Positions 7,718 to 13,729 of a DNA stretch of 14,548 nucleotides are shown here, piece after piece. Under the pieces are notes generated by a model. That model was not told the DNA's origin and searched no databases. It worked only from the letters and a program-made list of their open reading frames with translations. Numbering within the stretch: position 1 is the stretch's first letter; each line of letters starts with the position of its first letter. A program made the position numbers and the translations under genes. Origin of the DNA: Actinomycetota bacterium (GTDB taxonomy: Bacteria; Actinomycetota; Thermoleophilia; UBA2241); contig PKYM01000294.1 in the NCBI GenBank assembly GCA_003132645.1, forward strand, positions 16,132 to 30,679, written 5' to 3'.

Positions 7718-8245
7718 ATGGCAGACGATCGACTCGTCCTTTACCTGGGCATCTACGAAAGCCCGGCGCGCGCCGCACAGGACCTGACTGAGCTCGCCGA
7801 GCTGCACCGCTCGGGCCGGATCGGCACCTACGACGCAGCCGTCGTCGAAAAGGACGCTCAGGGCGCCGTGACGCTCCACAAGCACGAGAAGTCGACCGAG
7901 CACGGGGCCTGGACGGGGATCGGCGTAGGCGCCGCCCTCGGCCTTCTGTTCCCGCCGTCGCTCATCGGGAGCGCGATCGTCGGCGGCGTCGCCGGCGGTC
8001 TGACCGGGCACCTGTGGAAGGGCATGTCGCGGACCGACGTCAAGGAGCTCGGCGAGGCCCTCGACGCGGGCGATGCCGCGCTGATCGTCATCGGCGCGCC
8101 CGAGCTGCGCGAGCAGACTGAACGCATCCTGTCGGGGGCCACGCAACGTATCGTCAAGCGGCTCGACGTCGGCCATCACGAGTTCGCTGCGGCGCTGGCG
8201 GAAGCCGAACAGGCCGCCGCGCCACAGCCGCGCCCGACGGCCTGA
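7718..8245 (+). CDS. DUF1269-like (COG4803-type) glycine-zipper protein
   Basis: 175-residue protein of unknown function. The N-terminal part (about 5-58) looks like a small alpha/beta domain: LVLYLGIYESPARAAQDLTELAELHRSGRIGTYDAAVVEKD resembles the start of DUF1269 proteins, which also open with a strand, an EL..L...G.I..YDA helix turn and a charged strand. A Gly/Ala-rich hydrophobic hairpin follows (about 64-99, containing GIGVGAALGLLFPP and GSAIVGGVAGGLTG), typical of membrane-inserting or oligomerising glycine zippers. A second strand-like part, ALIVIGAPEL, then a helical tail and a Pro/Ala end complete it. The ribosome binding site GGAGGTGA (7703-7710) is the best in the window, seven bases before the ATG, suggesting high translation. 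It lies 51 bp after the kinase-like gene on the same strand, so co-transcription is possible. Family assignment is from pattern memory only. Confidence 0.7.
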   Translation: MADDRLVLYLGIYESPARAAQDLTELAELHRSGRIGTYDAAVVEKDAQGAVTLHKHEKSTEHGAWTGIGVGAALGLLFPPSLIGSAIVGGVAGGLTGHLWKGMSRTDVKELGEALDAGDAALIVIGAPELREQTERILSGATQRIVKRLDVGHHEFAAALAEAEQAAAPQPRPTA

Positions 8246-8251
8246 CCGCGA

Positions 8252-8296
8252 GCCCGGCCCGAGCGCACGCCCGACGGTCTGGGCGCCGGGCCGGGC
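8252..8296. terminator. Bidirectional hairpin between convergent genes
   Basis: The 52-base gap between the + strand DUF1269 gene and the - strand DUF1622 gene contains a perfect 9-bp inverted repeat, GCCCGGCCC (8252-8260) and GGGCCGGGC (8288-8296). A nested 5-bp stem, CGCCC (8268-8272) with GGGCG (8281-8285), lies inside it. The position suits a shared terminator for both strands. No T-run flanks it. Confidence 0.5.
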
Positions 8297-8297
8297 C

Positions 8298-8705
8298 TCA
8301 CTCGACGGCGTCCGCCGCCGGCTCGGTCTTACCGGCGCCGGCGGCGCTGCGCGAGCGCTCCAGCCACCAGCGGCGCCAGGGCGCCACGCCGTCGATCTCG
8401 ATCTCGAGCGAGAAGCTCAGGAAGGTCCGGATGAGCACGATCAGCCCGAGCACGAGGACGTTCTCCATGGTCGGTTCCACCGCCACGGTGCGGATAAGGT
8501 CGGCCGCGACCAGGACCTCGAGGCCCAGCAGGATGCTGCGACCGAAGTAGCGCCGCAGCATCGTGTAGATGCCACCCGAGCCGCGGCCGCGCAGCCCGTT
8601 GACCGCGGCGTGCACGAAGCCGACGCCGAAGCCGAAAACCAGCACGGCCGTGCCGACGATCTCGAAGACCTGAGCCACATGATCCATGACGTGCGTGTAA
8701 GTCAT
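8298..8705 (-). CDS. DUF1622 small membrane protein
   Basis: 135-residue integral membrane protein of unknown function. Helices lie at about 13-34 (VFEIVGTAVLVFGFGVGFVHAA), 57-75 and 82-104. The family signature is clear in the second half: SILLGLEVLVAADLIRTVA, then ENVLVLGLIVLIRTFLSFSLEIEI, followed by a Trp/Arg-rich amphipathic stretch (APWRRWWLERSR) and a disordered end. I chose ATG at 8705 because MTYTHVMDHVAQVFEIVG looks like the family's N-terminus. GTG at 8753 would add 16 residues that do not, and ATG at 8687 is also possible. None of these starts has a convincing ribosome binding site. The gene is divergent from the MIP channel gene, so the two may share a control region. Confidence 0.8.
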   Translation of the reverse strand: MTYTHVMDHVAQVFEIVGTAVLVFGFGVGFVHAAVNGLRGRGSGGIYTMLRRYFGRSILLGLEVLVAADLIRTVAVEPTMENVLVLGLIVLIRTFLSFSLEIEIDGVAPWRRWWLERSRSAAGAGKTEPAADAVE

Positions 8706-8742
8706 CGCCTGACTCAGTTCGCCGTCGGCCGCCGACACCCTT

Positions 8743-8805
8743 GCCACCGACACCAGCCGATCTCTGGCCCGGGAGGTGAGCGAAGTGAGGATCTTACGCG
8801 ACTAG
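8743..8805. other. Unexplained non-coding stretch in the DUF1622/MIP divergent region
   Basis: On the + strand this reads in frame as ATDTSRSLAREVSEVRILRD and then a TAG stop (8803-8805), but the frame opens only after a stop at 8710 and has no good start codon. It contains the near-repeat GAGGTGAG (8773-8780) and GAAGTGAG (8782-8789). On the - strand the same bases form the leader of the DUF1622 gene. It could be an interspersed element, a leader RNA or gene debris. A palindrome GCGGGCCCGC (8805-8814) borders it. Confidence 0.25.
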
Positions 8806-8842
8806 CGGGCCCGCCGGCCGGGAATGCAAGCAGCCGAAACGG

Positions 8843-8871
8843 GGCTCACAAGGCTCTCACAAGGCTAACAA
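8843..8871 (+). repeat. Three imperfect repeats just before the MIP gene
   Basis: GGCTCACAA (8843-8851), GGCTCTCACAA (8852-8862) and GGCTAACAA (8863-8871) lie in tandem, directly followed by GGGG, which serves as the ribosome binding core AAGGGG (8870-8875), six bases before the ATG. The last repeat therefore forms part of the translation start region of the channel gene. Confidence 0.6.
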
Positions 8872-8881
8872 GGGGACGCAC

Positions 8882-9730
8882 ATGCCTGCGACAAAGGATC
8901 CACCGACGCCAGACGCACCGCCGACAAGCGAGGAGCAGCGGGCGCATCGGCGCTCACTGAGCGCCGTCGCCGAGGCGACGGGCACTGCGCGCCAGCTCGA
9001 GGCGATGCTCCAGTTCCACCAGTCCGAGTACGAGTGGCGCCGCCTGTTCTCGGAGCTCCTGGGGACCTTCATGCTGGTCTTCGTGGCCGCCGGCGGCAGC
9101 ATCGTGAACGCCAGGTTCGGCGGCGCCGCCATCCCCCAGTTCATCCAGGTCGTGGCGCCCGCCCTCATGGTGATGAGCATCATCCTCTTCATGGGCGCCA
9201 TCTCCGGAGCCCACCTCAACCCGGGCGTCAGTCTCGCCTTCGCCCTGCGCGGCGACTTTCCCTGGCGCCGTGTGCCGCTCTACCTCGTGGCCCAGTTCGT
9301 CGGGGCGATCCTCGCCACGCTGCTGCTGGTCGCGCTGCTGGGCAAGCAGGGGACGGCGGGACTCACCCTGCTCGGCGCCGGCATCAGCACGACCACCGCG
9401 CTACTCTGGGAGATCGTCCTGACCACCGGCCTGGTGAGCGTCATCCTCGGCACCTCGTCGGGCGCCCAGAACGTCGGCTGGGGCGCGGCGATCGGCGTCG
9501 GAGGCTTCATCGCGCTCGCCGGCATGATCGGCGCCCCGGTGAGCGGCGCCTCGATGAACACGGCACGCTCGCTCGGACCGGCCATCGCCCTCAACACCTA
9601 CACGGCCTGGTGGGTGTACCTGATCGGCCCGCCCATCGGCGCCCTCATCGCCGTGGGCTTCGCCTACGCGCTGCGGGGCCCCGGAGGCGACGCGACCGCC
9701 CGCCGTGCCGGCTCGGGCACCTTGGGCTGA
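8882..9730 (+). CDS. MIP-family channel (aquaporin/aquaglyceroporin-like) with altered NPA boxes
   Basis: 282-residue member of the major intrinsic protein family, which forms tetrameric membrane pores for water or small neutral solutes. A hydrophilic N-terminal extension of about 52 residues precedes FSELLGTFMLVFVAAGGS, the usual first helix. The first pore box is SGAHLNPGVSLAF (N113-P114-G115), so NPA has become NPG. The second is SGASMNTARSLGPA (N226-T227-A228), so NPA has become NTA; both Asn and the selectivity Arg (R229) are kept. By eye alignment to E. coli AqpZ, the filter positions Phe43, His174 and Thr183 align with P93, G214 and A223. This suggests a wider, less water-specific pore; that alignment is mine and unchecked. 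The ATG has AAGGGG upstream. The 3' end overlaps the convergent ClC gene by 67 bp. Confidence 0.9.
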   Translation: MPATKDPPTPDAPPTSEEQRAHRRSLSAVAEATGTARQLEAMLQFHQSEYEWRRLFSELLGTFMLVFVAAGGSIVNARFGGAAIPQFIQVVAPALMVMSIILFMGAISGAHLNPGVSLAFALRGDFPWRRVPLYLVAQFVGAILATLLLVALLGKQGTAGLTLLGAGISTTTALLWEIVLTTGLVSVILGTSSGAQNVGWGAAIGVGGFIALAGMIGAPVSGASMNTARSLGPAIALNTYTAWWVYLIGPPIGALIAVGFAYALRGPGGDATARRAGSGTLG

Positions 9731-11118
9731 GGCGCAGCCGGCGGCTTGAGGCGCGCCGACGTCACGTAGGCCACCGTCACCGCGACGATCACCAGGGGCG
9801 TCAAGGCGAGAGCGTCGGCGCTCATGAAGAGGGCGACCAGCAAGACGGCGGTCAGCGGCAGGTCCAGCATCACCGCGGTCATCGCCCCGATCCCCATGGC
9901 GGCGCCCGCGATCAGGGGCAGACCGGGAAGATGGGACAGCGCCATGCCGCCGGCCGCGCCGATGAACATGCTCGGAAACACCGGGCCGCCGCGAAAACTG
10001 CTCAGTGAGACGCTGTAGGCAAGACCTTTGCAGACGACGAGCAGCACGAGCGCGCCGGCGGTCCAGCCGGCTGCGTTCTGGATGAGCGAGGGCAGGGCCG
10101 ACTGCCCCGAGAAGAGCACCTCACTGGAGCTCCTGCCGGTGGTCTCAGCGAAGACGATCGCCAGGCCGGCTACGGCCAGGCCGGCCACCGGCGTCAGCGC
10201 CACCATGCGGCGTTCGACGATGGGTTGCAGCAGCAGGGCCGAGCGCCGGATGCCCGTGCCCAGCACGGCGGCGGCGAGACCGATACCGATCGCCCAGAGA
10301 AACTCGGCGACGGTCGGTGAACCGAAGTGCGGGATGCTGGGGATGGCCAGCGAGAAGGTGCCGAAGCCGGTCCAGCCGTCGAGGCCGACGAACATCAACG
10401 CGCCGACACCGGCGGCCAGCAGGCCGGGCACCAGCACGACGCCCAGGAGCGCGCCGCCGAGACCGGCCGCCTCCATGAGCAGGAACGCGGCCACGATGGG
10501 CGAGCCCAGCAGCGTGCTGATCGCGGCGAAGCTGCCGGCCGCTGCGATCAGCGTGACGGCCTGCGGCAGCGCATTTCGTCGGAGCAGGTGGAGGGCCAGG
10601 GCGCCGAGCCCACCGCCGATGGCGATCAGGGGCGCCTCAGGCCCGAGCACGACCCCCAGGCTCAGGGTGGCAAAGGACGCGATGATGATGCCCGGCAGCT
10701 CGCTCGCCGCGGCGGGCCCGGAGAACCTGAAGCCCTCTGCGGGCCTGTGCCCGCCGATCCCCGGCAGGTAGCGGATCATGAGCCCGACCAGCAGCCCGCT
10801 CAGCCCCAGCAGCGGCAACGGCCACCAGACCGGCGCACCGTGGAACCCGACATCCTTGGGCAGGGTGACAAAGACGTACTGCTGAGCCTCGGCGATGAGC
10901 TTGAGAAAGAAGTAGGCGACGGTCGCCACGATGACCCCGACGATGGCGCCGAACAGCAGCAGCACCACATAGCTGCGGCTGCGCAGGACGGCGGCCGGGT
11001 CGGGAGCCGACCCGGCCGGGGGGGCCGCGGCGGACGGAGGCGACGCGGCAGACGGAGGCGTCGACCCGGGCGGAGGCGTCGACGCGGGCGGAGGCGACGT
11101 CATGCCGGAGTCAGACAC
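9664..11118 (-). CDS. ClC-family chloride channel or H+/Cl- antiporter
   Basis: 484-residue membrane protein of the voltage-gated chloride channel family. I chose GTG at 11118 because AAAGGAGG lies eight bases upstream; the ATG at 11172 would add 18 Arg-rich residues with no such site. Residues 1-42 are a Pro/Ser/Ala/Thr-rich disordered tail, then about ten or more helices follow. The gating-glutamate motif reads LGPEAPLIAIGGG (E161), a variant of GREGP. FLLMEAAG (E216) aligns with the internal proton glutamate Glu203 of ClC-ec1, which would favour an antiporter. RGGPVFPSMFIGAAGG (about 376-391) matches the G.F.P filter region. GSGIP is not conserved; the site reads GIGGHRPAEGF. No CBS domains are present. 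It is the last gene of a likely SHOCT-DUF6325-ClC unit. Physiological direction and ion preference cannot be read from the sequence. Confidence 0.9.
   Translation of the reverse strand: MSDSGMTSPPPASTPPPGSTPPSAASPPSAAAPPAGSAPDPAAVLRSRSYVVLLLFGAIVGVIVATVAYFFLKLIAEAQQYVFVTLPKDVGFHGAPVWWPLPLLGLSGLLVGLMIRYLPGIGGHRPAEGFRFSGPAAASELPGIIIASFATLSLGVVLGPEAPLIAIGGGLGALALHLLRRNALPQAVTLIAAAGSFAAISTLLGSPIVAAFLLMEAAGLGGALLGVVLVPGLLAAGVGALMFVGLDGWTGFGTFSLAIPSIPHFGSPTVAEFLWAIGIGLAAAVLGTGIRRSALLLQPIVERRMVALTPVAGLAVAGLAIVFAETTGRSSSEVLFSGQSALPSLIQNAAGWTAGALVLLVVCKGLAYSVSLSSFRGGPVFPSMFIGAAGGMALSHLPGLPLIAGAAMGIGAMTAVMLDLPLTAVLLVALFMSADALALTPLVIVAVTVAYVTSARLKPPAAPQPKVPEPARRAVASPPGPRSA
11036..11096 (-). repeat. 18-bp in-frame tandem repeat in the ClC N-terminus
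   Basis: On the + strand the unit GGAGGCGTCGACSCGGGC recurs at 11054-11071 and 11072-11089 (one mismatch). A more diverged copy lies at 11036-11053 and a 7-base partial copy at 11090-11096. Read on the - strand it encodes degenerate six-residue Pro/Ser/Thr/Ala repeats (PPPAST, PPPGST, PPSAAS, PPSAAA). Such repeats expand and contract easily, so tail length may vary between strains. Confidence 0.75.
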
Positions 11119-11126
11119 GGCGTCGC

Positions 11127-11134
11127 CTCCTTTC
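11127..11134 (-). promoter_or_regulatory. Ribosome binding site fixing the ClC start
   Basis: On the - strand AAAGGAGG lies eight bases before GTG 11118. It is a near-perfect Shine-Dalgarno sequence and falls inside the longer reading frame that begins at 11172, so it supports the internal GTG as the true start. Confidence 0.75.
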
Positions 11135-11146
11135 TCTTGTGGGCGC

Positions 11147-11166
11147 GGGCGGCCCGTCCGCCGCCC
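11147..11166. other. Hairpin between the DUF6325 and ClC genes
   Basis: GGGCGGC (11147-11153) and GCCGCCC (11160-11166) form a perfect 7-bp stem with a 6-base loop in the 103-bp gap between the two - strand genes. It may be a partial terminator or RNA stabiliser that sets ClC expression below that of the upstream genes. No U-tract is seen. Confidence 0.35.
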
Positions 11167-11221
11167 ACGCATGGCGAGCCGCGCGACCCGACCTTGGTCG
11201 ACTCGACTCTGACCGGGGTGG

Positions 11222-11713
11222 CTACTGGGCCGCCTCTATGCCCAGCGCGACGATATCCTGCGGATGGAGCCACTCGTCGGCCAGAGCCACGCCGCCGGCT
11301 TCGGCGATGACGTCGCGCAGCGGGATGGCCCAGCGATGTTCGAGCACCGCGATGGCCGCCGACATGCCTTCGGGGATGGCGTCGGCGACATACCAGACCT
11401 GCTGCTCGTCGTACAGCGAGCCGTCGGCTGCCGCCGCGGCTCCGGCGACGGCGCCGGCCTCGAGGCCCTCGTCGCCGGCGGCGGCGAAGCCGATCAGGGC
11501 GCCGGCGACGGCGCCCAGCTTGGCGAGCTCGTCGCTGTCGCTGAGCTCGATCTTCTCGACGGAACCGTCGGCGTTCTTGTGGACGAACAGCAGGTCTATG
11601 AGCCGCACGACGTCGTGCTCGCGCAGCCGTTCGAGCTCCTTGAGGGCAGCGCCCGTGAACTGGGCGTCCTCGCCGAAGCCGACCACCAGGACCTGTACCG
11701 GACCCAAAGCCAT
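11222..11713 (-). CDS. DUF6325 family protein
   Basis: 163-residue protein of unknown function. The opening MALGPVQVLVVGF, the segment VVRLIDLLFVHKNADGSV (about 35-52) and the later AAIAVLEHRWAIPLRDVIAEAGGVALADEWL (about 119-149) match my recollection of DUF6325 proteins, which are frequent in actinomycetes. The middle (about 66-96) is Gly/Ala-rich (GAVAGALIGFAAAG, GLEAGAVAGAAAAA), in the same place as the glycine-zipper of the DUF1269-like protein at 7718-8245. The two may be distant relatives, with paired alpha/beta halves around a Gly-rich insert. The ATG at 11713 has GAAGGGAG about seven bases upstream. It follows the SHOCT gene by 35 bp and precedes ClC on the same strand, so an operon is likely. 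Confidence 0.75.
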   Translation of the reverse strand: MALGPVQVLVVGFGEDAQFTGAALKELERLREHDVVRLIDLLFVHKNADGSVEKIELSDSDELAKLGAVAGALIGFAAAGDEGLEAGAVAGAAAAADGSLYDEQQVWYVADAIPEGMSAAIAVLEHRWAIPLRDVIAEAGGVALADEWLHPQDIVALGIEAAQ

Positions 11714-11748
11714 GAGTTTTCTCCCTTCAGTGAGCAGGCAGGTTCGGC

Positions 11749-12027
11749 TCAGCCGTCCTGGATGACCTTCGCCTTGGCGGCCTCGTACTCGCTCTGCGTG
11801 AGGGCGCCCGAGTCGAGCAGGCTCTTGAGCTTGGCAAGCTGGTCGGCTAAGCCGTCGGGAGCCGCCGCCGCGGGAGCCGCCGGCGCCTGCTGCTGTTGCT
11901 GCTGCAGGTCGTCGATCTGCGCGTTCTGGTCGGCGGTCTGGGCGCGCGACTGCTGTACCTTCTTGCCTACGTGGTAGGCAGTGCCGCCCACCACCGCGGC
12001 GCGCATGAGTGGTCGTCTTCTGAACAT
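11749..12027 (-). CDS. Small SHOCT-domain protein with poly-Gln linker
   Basis: 92 residues. A basic, weakly hydrophobic N-terminus (MFRRRPLMRAAVVGGTAYHVGKK) may be a short membrane-associating helix. A Gln-rich coiled stretch (about 24-47, ending in six consecutive Gln) and an Ala/Pro linker lead to a C-terminal SHOCT domain (about 60-92: LADQLAKLKSLLDSGALTQSEYEAAKAKVI). SHOCT is a short two-helix module found at the ends of many bacterial membrane or oligomerising proteins; its exact role is not settled. The ATG at 12027 has AAAGGAG six bases upstream (12034-12040). It is the first gene of a likely three-gene unit with DUF6325 and ClC, 35 bp from the next gene. Confidence 0.85.
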   Translation of the reverse strand: MFRRRPLMRAAVVGGTAYHVGKKVQQSRAQTADQNAQIDDLQQQQQQAPAAPAAAAPDGLADQLAKLKSLLDSGALTQSEYEAAKAKVIQDG

Positions 12028-12055
12028 CTGCCGCTCCTTTGTGGCACTTTCTTGT

Positions 12056-12108
12056 GAACTATCGCCATCGTAAACCTTGACAACCTACCCAGATTGCCAC
12101 CCCGATAC
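12056..12108 (-). promoter_or_regulatory. Candidate promoter region for the SHOCT-DUF6325-ClC unit
   Basis: This is an AT-richer patch in a very GC-rich window, just upstream of the SHOCT gene. Two readings exist on the - strand. One is TTGTCA (12083-12078), then 16 bases, then TAGTTC (12061-12056), a fair -35 with a poor -10. The other is GTAT (12108-12105), 14 bases, GGGTAG (12090-12085), which resembles the GTTT-N14-16-GGGTAT pattern of SigB/SigF-type general stress promoters. Neither is proven. Confidence 0.3.
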
Positions 12109-12201
12109 GCTGTCGAGGCGGGGGCGCGACGAGGGCACGAAGCGCGCTCGTTCGGGAGGTCGCGTGGAGCAGAAAGGAGCGGCCGTCGGACGGTGGTGGC
12201 G

Positions 12202-12246
12202 CCGGGGCGTCTGAGCGGCGGTGGGACCGAGGCGTCTGAGCCGCGG
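12202..12246. repeat. 20-bp direct repeat in the cls-SHOCT gap
   Basis: CCGGGGCGTCTGAGCGGCGG (12202-12221) and CCGAGGCGTCTGAGCCGCGG (12227-12246) differ at two positions and are spaced 25 bp apart; weaker similarity extends upstream. They lie in the 241-bp gap between the SHOCT gene start and the cardiolipin synthase end. That gap otherwise holds the candidate promoter above, a short CCGTC-G-GACGG near-palindrome (12183-12193) and no credible gene. Confidence 0.6.
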
Positions 12247-12247
12247 C

Positions 12248-12266
12248 GCGGCGGAGTGTCCGCTGC
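12248..12266 (-). terminator. Possible hairpin after cardiolipin synthase
   Basis: GCGGA (12251-12255) and TCCGC (12259-12263) pair around a 3-base loop, with two more pairs beyond one mismatch. It sits directly after the cls stop codon on the - strand. It is short and has no U-tract, so this is a weak terminator candidate. Confidence 0.25.
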
Positions 12267-12268
12267 CC

Positions 12269-13729
12269 TTACAACAGGTTCGACAGCAGCCGGCAGCCCT
12301 GGTTGCGAAAGCGCTCCCGCCGCGACACCGCCCGGACGTCGGCGATGGTCACCTCGTGACAGCGCGTGATGTCGTCCAGAAAGAGATCCTCGAGCTCGCG
12401 AGTGAGCCCTTCGTCGAACAACCACAGCATGAGCTCCTTGTGGAGGTGCATGCTGCGGATGTCCAGGTTCATCGTGCCGACCGCGCTCACCGTGGAATCG
12501 ACGGTGATGGTCTTGGCGTGGGTGAAGCCGGCTTCGTAGAGGTACACCCGCACGCCAGCGGCCAGCAGCCTGCCGAAGTAGGTCTGGGCGGCCCAGAACG
12601 GGACGCGCTTGTCGGGCACGCCGGCCATCATGAAACGGATGTCGACCCCGCTCAGGCCGGCGTTGATCATGGCGTCGTACATGCCGGCGTCCGGGATGAA
12701 GTAGGGCGACTGGATGAAGGCCGTCTTTTCGGCCTTGGCGATGGCGATCATGTGGGCCCGGCGCGAGGCCTGCCAGAGCCCCTCGTGGGTGTGGGCGACG
12801 AGTTGGGTGAGGTGACCGGTGTGCGCCACGTGGCCGCCGGGCGCCGGAAAGTAGCGTTCGACCAGCAGGTCCTCGCCGTCGCGGTCGAGATACCAGCGTG
12901 AGGCGAACAGCTTCTGCAGCTCGGCGACGGCCTGGCCGGTGATCCTGATGTTCGTGTCGCGCCAGGTGGCGAAGCGCTCGCCGCCGTCGATGTACTCCTG
13001 GCCCATGTTCGAGCCGCCCGTATAGCCGATCTCGCCATCGATCACGGTGACCTTGCGGTGGTCGCGATAATTGAGCTGGGCCCGCTCGGTGACGTCGGCC
13101 GTGACCTGGGCGCCGGCCCGGGTCAGGCGCTTGAGCTCGCCCTTGCCGTAGGCCTTGCTGCCGATGTTGTCGTAGAGGATCCTCACCTCGACGCCGGCGG
13201 CGACGCGCTCCAGCAGGATCTGCGTGATCTCAGCCGTGAGCTCGTCCATCTCCCAGATGAAGTACTGCAGATGAATGAACGAGCGGGCGGCCGCGAGATC
13301 GTGCCTGAGGCGGGCGAAGAAGTCGGCGGTGAGGCCGTAGATCTCGACGCTGCTCGCCGTCAGGGGGTGGCTGAAGTTGTCGACGGCGATCGCCTCTGAG
13401 ATGTCTTCGACCCAGGTGCCCGCGAAGGCGGCCTGGAAGCGCTGTTTGGCGGCCAGGTTGCGCTCGTAGATGGGCGCCATGCCCTTCTTCATGAGCGCCA
13501 CTGCCTGGGGCGCCCACTTCGAGCGGGCGGTCCGCTCGCGCCAGTCGCGCCCGAAGAAGTAGTAGAAAAGGACGCCGATGAACGGCAGGAACAGCAGCAC
13601 GAACAGCCAAGCCAGGGTTGAGGTCGGTTCGCGGTCCTGGTCCACGAGAAAGATCAGCACGGCGATCCAGTACAGGACGAGGACGACCCCAGCCCACACC
13701 GGGATCTGGGTGAGCAGCAGGGTGGTCAT
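12269..13729 (-). CDS. cls: Cardiolipin synthase (phospholipase D family)
   Basis: Membrane enzyme that condenses two phosphatidylglycerol molecules to cardiolipin plus glycerol. The 486 residues match the usual bacterial Cls length. Two N-terminal membrane segments (about 8-29 and 38-59) precede the two phospholipase D domains. Both HKD motifs are complete: HRKVTVID (H224, K226, D231) with a following GYTGGSN, and HAKTITVD (H404, K406, D411) with a following VGTMNLD. SPYFIPD (about 341-347) is also family-typical. The segment between HKD 1 and SPYFIPD (about 298-325) is unusually His-rich (GGHVAHTGHL, VAHTHEGL), replacing the more common sequence there. The ATG at 13729 overlaps the stop of the upstream nucleosidase-like gene (ATGA). 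A longer frame to 13777 exists but lies inside that gene. Activity is very likely; exact substrate is inferred from the family. Confidence 0.93.
   Translation of the reverse strand: MTTLLLTQIPVWAGVVLVLYWIAVLIFLVDQDREPTSTLAWLFVLLFLPFIGVLFYYFFGRDWRERTARSKWAPQAVALMKKGMAPIYERNLAAKQRFQAAFAGTWVEDISEAIAVDNFSHPLTASSVEIYGLTADFFARLRHDLAAARSFIHLQYFIWEMDELTAEITQILLERVAAGVEVRILYDNIGSKAYGKGELKRLTRAGAQVTADVTERAQLNYRDHRKVTVIDGEIGYTGGSNMGQEYIDGGERFATWRDTNIRITGQAVAELQKLFASRWYLDRDGEDLLVERYFPAPGGHVAHTGHLTQLVAHTHEGLWQASRRAHMIAIAKAEKTAFIQSPYFIPDAGMYDAMINAGLSGVDIRFMMAGVPDKRVPFWAAQTYFGRLLAAGVRVYLYEAGFTHAKTITVDSTVSAVGTMNLDIRSMHLHKELMLWLFDEGLTRELEDLFLDDITRCHEVTIADVRAVSRRERFRNQGCRLLSNLL

Noticed and set aside
8706..8753. 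GTG start at 8753 for the DUF1622 gene
   Set aside because: Possible but not preferred: the extra 16 residues are unlike the family N-terminus and no ribosome binding site precedes it.
8754..8881. Known riboswitch (M-box, c-di-AMP or manganese type) before the MIP or DUF1622 gene
   Set aside because: I compared the stretch by eye with remembered consensus cores and found only scattered short matches, no complete core.
10028..11310. Open frames on the + strand antisense to ClC (247 and 327 codons)
   Set aside because: Low-complexity Arg/Gly/Asp- or Ser/Ala-rich translations with no family match; ClC motifs on the - strand explain the region.
12094..12369. 91-codon + strand open frame in the cls-SHOCT gap, near an AAAGGAG sequence
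   Set aside because: The AAAGGAG lies inside the frame, not before its start; the product is Arg/Gly-rich and runs into the end of cls.
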